Origin: Ramlibacter paludis
Lineage (GTDB): Bacteria; Pseudomonadota; Gammaproteobacteria; Burkholderiales; Burkholderiaceae_C
Reading direction: 5' to 3'
DNA length: 64,000 bases
Assembly: GCF_022012305.1 (NCBI RefSeq)
Contig: NZ_JAKLTM010000003.1
Span: forward strand, 248,001-312,000
Positions 9,654 to 24,183 of the stretch are shown here, one piece after another; position 1 is the stretch's first letter; the number at the start of each line of letters is the position of its first letter. The notes beneath the pieces are model-generated. The model searched no databases and was not told where the DNA came from. It worked only from the letters and a program-made list of their open reading frames with translations. Both the position numbers and the translations under genes were made by a program.

Positions 9654-10085
9654 ATGAAGCTCCTTCTTCCCGCCGCCCTGCTGGCCGGCGCCGCGCTGGC
9701 AGGCTGCTACGTGGTTCCCATGGCGCCGGCCACGTCGGTTCCCGGGCCCACGGCGGTGGTGCCGATGGCGCCACCGGCGCCCATCACCTTCGCGGCGCGC
9801 CTCTACCCCGCCAACGACCAGGCCGCGCAGTACGGCATGGTGACGGCGGTGGTCAACAACGACCTGAACGGCCGCGGCTACTTCAGCACCAACATCGGCG
9901 GCGAAGCCTTCGCCGGCGAGGCCACCCGCGCCGCGGGATCGCAGAAGGACGGGGTGGCGAACGGCAGCGGCAACCGCGGGGGCTACATCAACTGCCGCTA
10001 CACGATGAACACGCCGTCGCTGGGCACCGGCAACTGCCGCCTGAACAACGGCGCGGTGTTCACCATGCACGTGGGCGGAGGCTAA
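9654..10085 (+). CDS. Small outer-membrane-type lipoprotein, unknown function
   Basis: A 143-residue protein. The start ATG at 9654 is chosen because it begins a clean lipoprotein signal: MKLLLPAALLAGAALAGC, with lipobox LAGC and lipidated Cys18. The frame is open upstream, but that part is not signal-like. A Pro/Ala-rich linker (residues 19-45) leads to a small domain with Gly/Asn-rich strands and two cysteines, in INCRYTM and GNCRLNN, that could pair. I do not recognise the domain. Its last four bases overlap those of the convergent YebB-like gene. Confidence 0.65.
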   Translation: MKLLLPAALLAGAALAGCYVVPMAPATSVPGPTAVVPMAPPAPITFAARLYPANDQAAQYGMVTAVVNNDLNGRGYFSTNIGGEAFAGEATRAAGSQKDGVANGSGNRGGYINCRYTMNTPSLGTGNCRLNNGAVFTMHVGGG

Positions 10086-10852
10086 ACCGGCGGCGCCTCG
10101 AACTTGAGGTGCCCGACGTAGACCAGCGCCTGCAGGCTGCGCACCGAGGGCACGTCGCCCTCGCGCATGTGCAGCAGGTCGGCGGGGCTGAGGAAGCGCG
10201 GGTCGGTCTCCGTCAGCGGCAGGCCGGCCCGCCGGTAGGCTTCCAGCACGAACTGCGAGCAGAAGAAGCGGTCGCTGCGCCCCAGCCCCAATTGCACGGC
10301 GCCCACGCCCTGCATGCAGTACTCGCGCACAAGCGCGGGCGTCAGGGGCAGTTCGCACAGGCGCCGCTCGATCGAGAAGGGCGCCTGCAGCATCACGCCC
10401 ACCAGGTTGTAGTGCGTTCCCACGGTTTCCTGGACGAAGGCATGCATCCTCTCGACGTGCTCGGGGCGCACGCCGGGGTGGCGGAAGGCCACGACGGTCG
10501 ATTCCTCGGCCAGCAGCGCGGGCAGGGCGCGCCTGCGGATGCCTTCGCCCACGGCCTCGGCGACCTGGCCATCGCCGACATAGAGCGAAGCATGGCTCAC
10601 CGGCGACAGCGTCAGCAGGCGGATGCCCACCGAGGTGAAGGCGTTGGCCGAGGACAGCAGGATGTCGCCCGGCTGCAGCAGCTGCGCATCGACCGCCACC
10701 CCGCCGTTGGAAGGATTCAGTCCCGGGTGCTGCACCTGCAGCCGCGGCCTGGTGTCGGGCAGGTCGTCGGCGTAGAAGCGGGTGGCGCAGCCGGCCAGCA
10801 GGCAGAGGGGAGCGGCGGCGAGCAAGCGACGGCGAGAGGGCATGGGATTCAT
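10082..10852 (-). CDS. YiiX/YebB-like permuted NlpC/P60 cysteine hydrolase, lipoprotein
   Basis: A 256-residue predicted lipoprotein: signal RRRLLAAAPLCLLAGC with Cys22 in the lipobox. The mature part has the circularly permuted NlpC/P60 layout. A QPGDILLSS strand comes first, then the catalytic histidine in SPVSHASLYVGDG, and last the catalytic cysteine in RFFCSQFVLEAYRRAG. Proteins of this type are thought to cut amide or ester bonds of lipids or peptides at the envelope. The substrate is unknown here. It converges with the small lipoprotein gene and overlaps it by four bases. Confidence 0.8.
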   Translation of the reverse strand: MNPMPSRRRLLAAAPLCLLAGCATRFYADDLPDTRPRLQVQHPGLNPSNGGVAVDAQLLQPGDILLSSANAFTSVGIRLLTLSPVSHASLYVGDGQVAEAVGEGIRRRALPALLAEESTVVAFRHPGVRPEHVERMHAFVQETVGTHYNLVGVMLQAPFSIERRLCELPLTPALVREYCMQGVGAVQLGLGRSDRFFCSQFVLEAYRRAGLPLTETDPRFLSPADLLHMREGDVPSVRSLQALVYVGHLKFEAPPV

Positions 10853-10920
10853 TCTAGGGAGGCTTGAAGCCGCGGCCGCAGTGGCTATTCTTCCTGGTCC
10901 GATCGACCAAGGAGAACGTC

Positions 10921-11310
10921 ATGCAGCTGTCGCAAGCCAGGGTCACCACCATGCTGCCGGTCAAGGACATGGACCGGGCACGGGCCTTCTACGAGGGCAA
11001 GCTCGGGTTCCGCCCGGACGGCGGGCCCAGGGTGGACGGCCGGTACCAGTACGTGCTGGCCGACGGCGCCACCATCGCGCTGATCCCCCGCGAGGGCGGC
11101 ACCAAGGCCGAACACACGGCCCTGAGCTTCCAGGTGCGCGACATCCGCGACGGCATCCGCACGCTGGAGCAGGCGGGCGTGGTGTTCGAGGACTACGACC
11201 TGCCCGGCCTGAAGACCGTGGAGCACGTCTGCGTGCTCGGCTCCGAAAAGGCCGCCTGGTTCCGCGACACCGAGGGAAATTACCTGTGCCTGCACGAGGA
11301 TACTGCCTGA
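10921..11310 (+). CDS. VOC (glyoxalase/bleomycin resistance) family protein
   Basis: A 129-residue protein of two beta-alpha-beta-beta-beta modules. It starts TMLPVKDMDRARAFYEGKLGF, the signature opening of VOC proteins, and ends with WFRDTEGNYLCLHE, which carries the terminal metal-ligand glutamate position. The ATG at 10921 follows AAGGAG with six bases between, which settles the start although the frame is open upstream. Substrate cannot be inferred. It stands alone between a convergent hydrolase gene and smc. Confidence 0.85.
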   Translation: MQLSQARVTTMLPVKDMDRARAFYEGKLGFRPDGGPRVDGRYQYVLADGATIALIPREGGTKAEHTALSFQVRDIRDGIRTLEQAGVVFEDYDLPGLKTVEHVCVLGSEKAAWFRDTEGNYLCLHEDTA

Positions 11311-11407
11311 ACAGGCAGGAGGACTTCGTTACTACCGGCGACGGGGGCGGGGCCGGGGCGCACGGTATCATCCCCGCTTCCATCGGAAGTCAGCGGGCAG
11401 AGGGTTC

Positions 11408-18026
<6,619 letters not shown>

Positions 18027-18030
18027 GCAG

Positions 18031-18450
18031 CTAGATCGTCGGCGGCCGGTGTTCGGGCCGCCGCCACAGCCAGTACAGCAGCGCCGCCATCGCGGCCACC
18101 AGCCCGATGGCCGCCAGCATCCACTTCTGCGGCGCCACCATCAGCAGCGTCGCGGCGCTGGCGGACATCATCACGGTGGCGATCCACTTGCCCGAACGCG
18201 GCACCACGCCGAACTCTTCCCAGTCCAGCAGCAGGTGGCCGAAGCGCGGATGCGTGTGCAGCCAGCGGTGCAGCCGCGGCGAGCTGCGGGAAGCCGCCCA
18301 GGCCGCCACCAGCAGGAAAGGCACCGTGGGCATCACCGGCAGCACGATGCCGATGACTCCGAGCAGGATGCAGACCCCGGCCAGCGCCAGCAGCAGCCAG
18401 CGCGCGGGGCCGCTGAGCGTGCGGGTGTTGGCAGAGGGTTCGTTGGCCAT
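18031..18450 (-). CDS. ybaN: YbaN-family (DUF454) inner membrane protein
   Basis: A 139-residue membrane protein. After a short cytoplasmic start come helices at about residues 15-50 (LLLALAGVCILLGVIGIVLP) and two more in the last third. MPTVPFLLVAAWAASRSSPR and WLHTHPRFGHLL are the conserved segments of DUF454/YbaN. The family's function is unknown. The frame is open upstream, but the ATG at 18448-18450 starts at the family's usual N-terminus. It converges with ligA, five bases away, and no T-rich terminator is seen between them. Confidence 0.82.
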   Translation of the reverse strand: MANEPSANTRTLSGPARWLLLALAGVCILLGVIGIVLPVMPTVPFLLVAAWAASRSSPRLHRWLHTHPRFGHLLLDWEEFGVVPRSGKWIATVMMSASAATLLMVAPQKWMLAAIGLVAAMAALLYWLWRRPEHRPPTI

Positions 18451-18484
18451 GGAAGCAAGATAGCAGCAGCCCCGGGTACGCGTG

Positions 18485-18604
18485 GTGCGCAATCGCACAT
18501 GCCCATAAGGAAAGGCGGAAATGTGGAATGCGTCCGGCCGAGCTGGGCAGTCGTGGGGTCGGTCCGGGATCAGGGGCCGCGCCGGGCCACAGTTGCGTCC
18601 GGCC
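18485..18604. promoter_or_regulatory. Intergenic repeats upstream of the HTH-GIY-YIG gene
   Basis: The 195-base gap between ybaN and the HTH gene holds a short palindrome, GTGCG-CAAT-CGCAC (18485-18498), and an 11-base direct repeat, TGCGTCCGGCC, at 18529-18539 and 18594-18604. Either could be a binding site for the HTH protein encoded just downstream. I see no convincing -35/-10 pair here. Confidence 0.35.
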
Positions 18605-18645
18605 TTCGATGGAGTGCAAACTGGGCGAAAACGGCGGAGGAACTC

Positions 18646-19257
18646 ATGACCTTGCTGGATCTTCGTGCCTTGCGCAAGCATCGTGGACTCAGCCAGGCAT
18701 CGCTGGCGAAGGCGATCGGTCTTTCGCAGAAGCGGGTGTCGGCAATGGAACTTCGCCCAGGTTCCATCACTGCCGCTCAACTCGAGCGCGTGCTCGAAGC
18801 GCTTGGTTTTGCCTTCCACTTGAAGGCTCTGGAGGAGTGGGTGCCGTCCAGGGGATTGGGGGATGGCAGCGGATCCGCGGTATACGTGCTACCCCATAAA
18901 GTGCTGCCCGTCTTGAAAATCGGCAAGGCGAATGATGTCCTGCTGCGCGCCGACCTACTCGAAGGCGCCGACGTGCTGCGAGGGCGCCAGTTGCTGGTGG
19001 ATTCGGAGGCCGCGGCTTACAACCTCGAGAGCGTTCTGCACCGCGCATTCCGTCCCTGGCGATTGACGGCTTATGAAGCTGCAAGGCTTGGTGTCGGGGC
19101 AAGCGGCGCGACGGAGTGGTTCCGGGCGGACTGCACGGAAAAGGTCATGAGCTTCCTGGCGGCGAACGGCGCGATTCTTGGTTTCGCGATAGCGCCGGTG
19201 GCGCCGGATCCCGCCGCTGACCCGGAGTCCAAAGTCCTGTTGGGAATATTTGACTGA
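18646..19257 (+). CDS. HipB-like HTH fused to a GIY-YIG-like (MUG113/T5orf172) domain
   Basis: A 203-residue protein. Residues 1-60 are an XRE helix-turn-helix whose core, RGLSQASLAKAIGLSQKRVS, closely parallels the HipB encoded 45 bases downstream (AGLSQAELALRIGLGQSRLS). Residues 75-172 resemble the GIY-YIG-related MUG113/T5orf172 domain: VYVL (Y80), LKIGKAND (K91-G93), R101, NLESVLHRAF (E128, H132) and TEWF (157-159). These match the GIY-YIG elements in order. GGAGG five bases before the ATG fixes the start. Whether it cuts DNA or only binds it is unknown. The region looks less GC-rich than its neighbours, a hint of transfer. Confidence 0.72.
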   Translation: MTLLDLRALRKHRGLSQASLAKAIGLSQKRVSAMELRPGSITAAQLERVLEALGFAFHLKALEEWVPSRGLGDGSGSAVYVLPHKVLPVLKIGKANDVLLRADLLEGADVLRGRQLLVDSEAAAYNLESVLHRAFRPWRLTAYEAARLGVGASGATEWFRADCTEKVMSFLAANGAILGFAIAPVAPDPAADPESKVLLGIFD

Positions 19258-19300
19258 AATTCCCATAGAGAATAAACTCAAACTATTCCCGAAAGGAATA
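19242..19300 (+). promoter_or_regulatory. Promoter and operators of hipBA
   Basis: TTGACT (19250-19255) and TAAACT (19273-19278) are separated by 17 bases, a good sigma-70 promoter; the -35 overlaps the stop codon of the HTH-GIY-YIG gene. Two inverted repeats share a GGAAT/ATTCC half-site. GGGAAT-N11-ATTCCC (19242-19264) spans the -35, and TATTCC-N5-GGAATA (19284-19300) lies between the -10 and the hipB GTG and includes its ribosome-binding bases (AAGGAA). E. coli HipB sites (TATCC-N8-GGATA) are similar in style, so autorepression by HipB is the likely reading. Confidence 0.7.
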
Positions 19301-19302
19301 GC

Positions 19303-19551
19303 GTGCAACACGTCCTCTTGACGGCTTCCCAAGTCGGCCACTATTTGCAGTCGGCCCGCAAAGCGGCGGGCCTGTCGCAGGCGGAGCTCGCTCTGCGCAT
19401 CGGCCTGGGGCAATCGCGGCTCTCCAAGCTGGAGCAAGACCCCGCCAGCTTGACCGTGGACCAACTATTGCGGATTTGCGGCGCGCTTCGGCTCGACCTC
19501 AGTGTGGCTCCCAAGCCTGACGGTCCCCTCGCAACCGGCAGCGAGTGGTAG
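19303..19551 (+). CDS. hipB: HipB-type antitoxin, XRE family
   Basis: An 82-residue DNA-binding protein of XRE/Cro fold. The helix-turn-helix covers residues about 12-65 (AARKAAGLSQAELALRIGLG, with the recognition helix QSRLSKLEQD). As in HipB, it is expected to dimerise on the operators just upstream and to hold the HipA kinase inactive. The start is GTG at 19303, four bases after AAGGAA, which is part of the downstream operator. It ends two bases before the hipA ATG. Assignment rests on fold, size and position before hipA. Confidence 0.85.
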   Translation: MQHVLLTASQVGHYLQSARKAAGLSQAELALRIGLGQSRLSKLEQDPASLTVDQLLRICGALRLDLSVAPKPDGPLATGSEW

Positions 19552-19553
19552 GC

Positions 19554-20906
19554 ATGGCGGGCCGCCGCTCCCACGCACGCGCCCTATCCATCTGGTCCAA
19601 CGGGGAGCGGGTGGGAACCTGGCGATTGCCTGGACGGGACGACGCTGAATTGCACTACGACCCGGCCTGGCGGGCTTCCCCCGCCGGCCGCCCGCTTTCG
19701 CTGTCCCTGCCGTTTGCCATCGACGACGCCCCTTTGCGGGGACGGCGCGTCACCAGCTACTTCGAGAACCTGTTGCCGGACAGCGCAGAGATTCGCAGGC
19801 GGCTGGTCCGGCAAACCAAGGCGGCTTCCGATCAAGCCTTCGACCTGTTGCAGGCGATCGGCCGCGATTGTGTCGGCGCCGTGCAACTGCTTCCGGAAGG
19901 TTCCGTTCCCTCGGGCGTGGATCGCATCGAAGGCACGGAGCTTTCGGAGGAGGACGTTGCGCGCTACCTGGAACGCGTGACCGAGCCGCCCGGTCTGGCT
20001 GGCCTGGAGGCCGGCGAGGACGATTTCCGCCTGTCGCTGGCCGGGGCCCAGGAGAAGACCGCATTGCTCTGGCACCAAGGGAAGTGGCTGCGGCCGCACG
20101 GTGCGACGCCGACGACGCACATCTTCAAGCTGCCCCTCGGCCTGGTCGGCAACCGGAAAGTCGACCTGTCGACATCGGTCGAAAACGAGTGGCTGTGCCT
20201 CAACCTGATGCGCGAACTGGGTTTGCCGGTGCCGAACTGCGCCATTCTCCGATTCGGCGACCACCGCGTGCTGGCGGTGGAGCGTTTCGATCGCGCGTTG
20301 CATTCCTCCGGGCGCTGGTGGCTGCGCCTGCCGCAGGAAGACTTCTGCCAGGCACTCGGCTTGCCTCCTGAACGCAAGTATGAAGCCGACGGTGGCCCTG
20401 GCTTGCGCGACCTGGCGCGTGTCCTCGCGCAGTCCGAGAACTCGCGCGAAGACACTTCCACGTTGCTGGCGGCCCACGCCTTCTACTGGATGCTGGCCGC
20501 CCCGGACGGACACGCCAAGAACTTCAGCCTGCGCTTGTTGCCGGGCGGCCGCTATCGCCTCTGCCCGCTGTATGACGTCGTCTCCATCTGGCCGGTCGTA
20601 GGTGCAGCCGACAACCAGTGGTCATGGCACAAGGCCAGGATGGCGATGGCGCTGCTCGGCCAGAACAAGCACTATCACTTCAAGAACGTCGTGCGCCGCC
20701 ACTTCGATACCACTGCGTTTCAATGCGGCCATGGGCGCGACGCAGCTTCCATCCTCGAGCCCTTGCTGGCCCGCCTGGAGACTGCAATCGACGCTGTCGG
20801 CGCCCGGCTGCCCGCTGGATTTCCGCAGCGCGTATCGGACGCGATATTCACCGGCCTGCGCCGGAGCTCGGCGTCGCTGGCCGCAGCCGCTATGCTCCCT
20901 CCATGA
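19554..20906 (+). CDS. hipA: HipA-type serine/threonine kinase toxin
   Basis: A 450-residue protein close to E. coli HipA in length and motif set. It has an N-terminal subdomain (about 10-110), the flexible P-loop [10 protein letters not shown] (161-170) beginning with S161, equivalent to the autophosphorylated Ser150, then TTHIFKLP, catalytic D318 in [11 protein letters not shown], and the metal-binding D341 in PLYDVVS. E. coli HipA phosphorylates glutamyl-tRNA synthetase, stops translation and drives persistence. All key residues are present, so it looks active. The ATG at 19554 is preferred over an in-frame GTG at 19545 inside hipB. Its TGA overlaps the def start. Confidence 0.92.
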   Translation: MAGRRSHARALSIWSNGERVGTWRLPGRDDAELHYDPAWRASPAGRPLSLSLPFAIDDAPLRGRRVTSYFENLLPDSAEIRRRLVRQTKAASDQAFDLLQAIGRDCVGAVQLLPEGSVPSGVDRIEGTELSEEDVARYLERVTEPPGLAGLEAGEDDFRLSLAGAQEKTALLWHQGKWLRPHGATPTTHIFKLPLGLVGNRKVDLSTSVENEWLCLNLMRELGLPVPNCAILRFGDHRVLAVERFDRALHSSGRWWLRLPQEDFCQALGLPPERKYEADGGPGLRDLARVLAQSENSREDTSTLLAAHAFYWMLAAPDGHAKNFSLRLLPGGRYRLCPLYDVVSIWPVVGAADNQWSWHKARMAMALLGQNKHYHFKNVVRRHFDTTAFQCGHGRDAASILEPLLARLETAIDAVGARLPAGFPQRVSDAIFTGLRRSSASLAAAAMLPP

Positions 20907-21442
20907 CCGTCCGAGAAATCCTGAAGATGGGCGACGAGCGCCTGCTGCGCGTCGCCCCGCCGGTGCAGAAGTTCGGCACGCCCGAGCTGCGCGCGCTGAT
21001 CGCCGACATGGAAGACACGATGAAGGCCGCCAACGGCGCCGGCCTGGCCGCGCCGCAGATCGGCGTCGACCTGCAGCTGGTGATCTTCGGCACCGACACC
21101 GTCAACCCGCGCTACCCCGACGCACCGCCCGTGCCACGCACCGTGCTGCTCAATCCGGTGATCACGCCACTGGGCGGCGAGGAAGAAGAGGGCTGGGAAG
21201 GCTGCCTGTCGGTGCCCGGCCTGCGCGCGATGGTGCCGCGCTACACGCGCATCCGCTACACCGGCTTCGACGAGAAGGGCCAACCGATCGACCGCGTGGC
21301 GGAAGGCTTTCATGCTCGCGTGGTCCAGCACGAGTGCGACCACCTCGTCGGCAAGCTCTACCCGATGCGGGTGCGCGACTTCACGAAGTTCGGCTTCACC
21401 GAAGTGCTGTTCCCGGGGCTGGACGCCGAACAGGACGACTGA
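20903..21442 (+). CDS. def: Peptide deformylase
   Basis: A 179-residue metalloenzyme that removes the formyl group from nascent proteins. All three motifs are intact: [10 protein letters not shown] (45-54), EGCLSVPG with metal ligand C101, and QHECDHL with H143, E144 and H147. The ATG at 20903 forms an ATGA overlap with the end of hipA, so translation is likely coupled to the toxin operon. The usual partner fmt is absent, and the variable insert around residues 64-80 is longer than in the main E. coli enzyme. It may be a second deformylase, but the rest of the genome is not visible. Confidence 0.93.
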   Translation: MTVREILKMGDERLLRVAPPVQKFGTPELRALIADMEDTMKAANGAGLAAPQIGVDLQLVIFGTDTVNPRYPDAPPVPRTVLLNPVITPLGGEEEEGWEGCLSVPGLRAMVPRYTRIRYTGFDEKGQPIDRVAEGFHARVVQHECDHLVGKLYPMRVRDFTKFGFTEVLFPGLDAEQDD

Positions 21443-22495
21443 ATGGAGCCGGCTCGCAAGGCACGCGCGGTGACGGTTCTGTGCGTGCTGCTGGCCGCCG
21501 CCGCGGCGCAGGCCGCGGACTGGCCGCGCCAGCGCGGACGCGGCGGCCCCGCCTGCGAGCAGGCGATGCAGCTTGCCACGGCGCAGTTCCGTTCCCCGAT
21601 CTTCCATCTGTATGCCCCGCCGGCCCTGCCGTCCGGATTCGGCAGCACCCCGATCCTGGGGATCACGGACATCGACATCTCCGGCGGGGATGCCATCGTC
21701 CACGATGCGGAGCTGTTCAACAAGCTGGCCCAGGTCGGTGACGAAGCGGGCCGCAGCGTCTACTGGCAGCGCACGCCGGGCAATGCGCCCCGCCTGGTCC
21801 TGCAGGAGTCCTCCTTCGGCTGGCGCGGCGACCAGTATTCCCTCTACGCCTTGCCGGCCGCGGTCGCGCCCGAAGCCTTTCTGGCGGCCACCGGCACGCG
21901 CACCGGGAGCCCGTCGTATCCCGCCGTCGTCGCCGGCACCTGGCGGCCGCCTCTGCTGTTCCGCCACGGCGCCGGCGCGTCGCTGTGGCTGCTGCATCCG
22001 GGCGAGCCCTACGCCTTCCTGGCGCCCTGGCGCGTGTGGACCGTCACCCCGGGCGGGGTGCAGCAGGAGTGCGAGATCGAGTTCCGCCCTCCGGTGCGCG
22101 CAGCCACGCAGCTCCTGCCCGCCCCCGTGCGTCGTCTTGCGGCGCTGCTCGACGCGGCGCTGGGCCCGGGCAACAACGAAGGGACGCTGCAGCCGACGGC
22201 CAGGTTGCGGGTCGAGATGGAGCACCTCTGGGCCAATGCGGCCATGCGGCCATGGGTCGTGGCCGAGCCTTACAACACCCGCGAGCAGGTGGATGCCGCG
22301 CTGGCGGCCTGGGCCCGGAGCGGCCGCAGCTATGGCCAGCTGCACCAGCGCATCCGGCAGCAGCTCCTGCCCGCGCAGGACGCCCTGGCGGCCTACTACG
22401 CAGCCAAGCTCGGCGGTTCGCGTGAAGAGGCTTCGGCGCTGGCTGCGCGCGTGGTGGACGGCGCTTACCGCTACAGCTTCGTCTTTCCCAGGTAG
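21443..22495 (+). CDS. Exported protein of unknown function
   Basis: A 350-residue protein starting directly at the def stop (TGA then ATG). Residues 1-25 form a signal peptide (AVTVLCVLLAAAAAQAADW, cleavage near AQA-A). The mature part begins with a cysteine-containing stretch and later has GITDIDISGGDAIVHDAELF and a WRVWTVTPGGVQQECEIEF region. The C-terminal third is helical and Ala-rich. I recognise no family, catalytic motif or membrane anchor. Its position right after def suggests co-transcription. It is probably periplasmic. Confidence 0.6.
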   Translation: MEPARKARAVTVLCVLLAAAAAQAADWPRQRGRGGPACEQAMQLATAQFRSPIFHLYAPPALPSGFGSTPILGITDIDISGGDAIVHDAELFNKLAQVGDEAGRSVYWQRTPGNAPRLVLQESSFGWRGDQYSLYALPAAVAPEAFLAATGTRTGSPSYPAVVAGTWRPPLLFRHGAGASLWLLHPGEPYAFLAPWRVWTVTPGGVQQECEIEFRPPVRAATQLLPAPVRRLAALLDAALGPGNNEGTLQPTARLRVEMEHLWANAAMRPWVVAEPYNTREQVDAALAAWARSGRSYGQLHQRIRQQLLPAQDALAAYYAAKLGGSREEASALAARVVDGAYRYSFVFPR

Positions 22496-22570
22496 GCCTC
22501 GCGGCCGGGGGGCTGGCCGCGGCCGCCGTCCGGGTGAACAATGGCGGCGTCCCCCGAAAGGAGCCCTGCC

Positions 22571-24085
22571 ATGGCCAACCTCGTGATCTGCTGCGACGGC
22601 ACCTGGAACACGCCCGACGAACGCGACCGCGGCGTGCCCGTGCCGACCAACGTCGTGCGCATCTTCAACGCCGTGGCGCAGCGCGATGGGCGCGGCGCGG
22701 AGCAACAGCGCTACTACCACCCCGGCGTGGGCACCAATGGCAGCTGGTTCGACCGCATCGCCGGCGGCAGCACGGGCGCGGGCCTGGACCGCAACATCAT
22801 GAGCGCCTACCGCGAGCTGTGCGACCGCTACCAGCCCGGCGACGCCATCTACCTGTTCGGCTTCAGCCGCGGCGCCTACACCGTGCGCAGCCTGGCCGGC
22901 TTCATCGGCCGCTGCGGCCTGCTCGCCACGCGCGGCCGGGCCGAATCGGCGATCTGGCAGGACATCGAACGCCTCTTCCAGCAAGGCTATCGCCGCCGCG
23001 TCGAGTCGCGCGACCAGCAGTCCTGGAAGAACCTCGCCTTCCACGAAGGCGGCGCGGCCGTGCCCATCCGCTTCCTGGGCGTATGGGACACCGTCGGCGC
23101 GCTGGGCATTCCCGACGACATGGCCTTGCTGAACCTGCTGGACAACCTGGACGACCACACCTTCCACGACACCATGCTGGGCACGCACATCCAGGTGGCG
23201 CGCCATGCGGTGGCGCTCGACGAGATGCGCGCCACCTTCCAGCCGACGCTGTGGTCGGTGCGGGCGGGGCAGGACGCGAAGCAGGTCTGGTTCCCGGGCG
23301 TGCACAGCGACGTCGGCGGCGGTTACCGCGAGACCGGCCTCTCCGACGGCGCGCTGGCGTGGATGATCGGAGAGGCGCGCCGCACGGGCCTGGCCTTCGA
23401 CGATCGCATGGTGGAACAGATCCGGCCCTCGCACCTGGACGTGCTGCACGATTCCTGCGACGGCCCGTTCCTGCTGCTGCCCACGCAGCCGCGCTGTGCT
23501 CCGCTGCTGTCCGCATCCGACGCGCCCTTGCATCCGTCGGTGATCGCGCGGCAGAAGTCGCCGCCCATCCACCAGTGTCCGTACCGCGAAGACCGCACGA
23601 TCGCGCATCTGGTGCCGGCTGACGTGAAGGTGTTCGCCGCGCAGCCCTGGAACGCAACGGGCCTCTGGCTCGAGGCCGGCCGGCGCTACCGGTTCCGGGC
23701 GGACGGCGAGTGGATGGATGCGTCCATCAAGTGCGGGCCGGACGGCAGCGGCGACGGCCATTTCCAGCTGGGCAAGCTGGCGCAGCTGGGCGGCACGGCG
23801 CTGGGGCTGGCGGAGGAAGCGTGGAAGAAGGCGACGGGCAACCGCGCCGCCGACTTCAAGTTCACGCGTAGGCACGAGAACATGCCCTGGTTCTGCCTGG
23901 TGGGCGCGATCGCCAACGGCGGCGGGGTCGACGAGCGCCAGCACCTGGCGCCGCACGAGAGCTTCGCGATCGGCAAGGGCTGCGACTACACGCCGCAGAA
24001 GTCAGGCTACTTCTACGCCTATGCCAACGATGCCTGGAACTACTACGGCAACAACCGCGGGCGGGTGAACCTCGCGGTGGCCTGA
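22571..24085 (+). CDS. DUF2235 alpha/beta-hydrolase with LecA-like C-terminal domain
   Basis: A 504-residue protein. Residues 3-300 are DUF2235, the hydrolase domain of Tle1-type type VI lipases: nucleophile S99 in GFSRGAYTV, D173 in GVWDTVGALG and the H245/D247 segment GVHSDVGGGY. Residues about 346-504 resemble the Pseudomonas galactose lectin LecA (PA-IL): a TGLWLEAGRRYRF strand, GPDG, and ANDAWNYYGNN, where D487 and N494/N495 align with LecA calcium ligands D100, N107 and N108. There is no signal peptide. AAAGGAG precedes the ATG at 22571. No T6SS genes are near. Confidence 0.75.
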   Translation: MANLVICCDGTWNTPDERDRGVPVPTNVVRIFNAVAQRDGRGAEQQRYYHPGVGTNGSWFDRIAGGSTGAGLDRNIMSAYRELCDRYQPGDAIYLFGFSRGAYTVRSLAGFIGRCGLLATRGRAESAIWQDIERLFQQGYRRRVESRDQQSWKNLAFHEGGAAVPIRFLGVWDTVGALGIPDDMALLNLLDNLDDHTFHDTMLGTHIQVARHAVALDEMRATFQPTLWSVRAGQDAKQVWFPGVHSDVGGGYRETGLSDGALAWMIGEARRTGLAFDDRMVEQIRPSHLDVLHDSCDGPFLLLPTQPRCAPLLSASDAPLHPSVIARQKSPPIHQCPYREDRTIAHLVPADVKVFAAQPWNATGLWLEAGRRYRFRADGEWMDASIKCGPDGSGDGHFQLGKLAQLGGTALGLAEEAWKKATGNRAADFKFTRRHENMPWFCLVGAIANGGGVDERQHLAPHESFAIGKGCDYTPQKSGYFYAYANDAWNYYGNNRGRVNLAVA

Positions 24086-24091
24086 AACATG

Positions 24092-24174
24092 GTCATCCCG
24101 GCCTCGAGCCGGGATCCACCTCCCGTGGCTCCATCGGCCGCGGGAGATGGATTGCGGGTCAAGCCCGCAATCAC
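24092..24174. repeat. 83-bp palindromic dispersed repeat, copy 1
   Basis: An 83-base element between the DUF2235 gene and the Bug-protein gene. It starts GTCATCCCGG and ends with GCAATCAC. It holds hairpin ATCCCGGC-CTCGA-GCCGGGAT (24095-24115), a central stem of CTCCC / GGGAG, and hairpin ATTGCGGG-TCAA-GCCCGCAAT (24151-24171). A second copy of exactly the same length is at 32766-32848. It lies between convergent genes and could also act as a transcription barrier. Confidence 0.85.
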
Positions 24175-24183
24175 ACGCTGCGC

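Noticed and set aside
19545-19553. GTG at 19545 as the hipA start
   Set aside because: It lies inside the hipB coding end and adds only three residues; the ATG at 19554 gives the usual HipA N-terminus.
24089-24183. The hairpin-rich repeat as a tRNA or small RNA gene
   Set aside because: Its stems do not form a cloverleaf, there is no promoter, and the same unit recurs at 32766 as a dispersed repeat.
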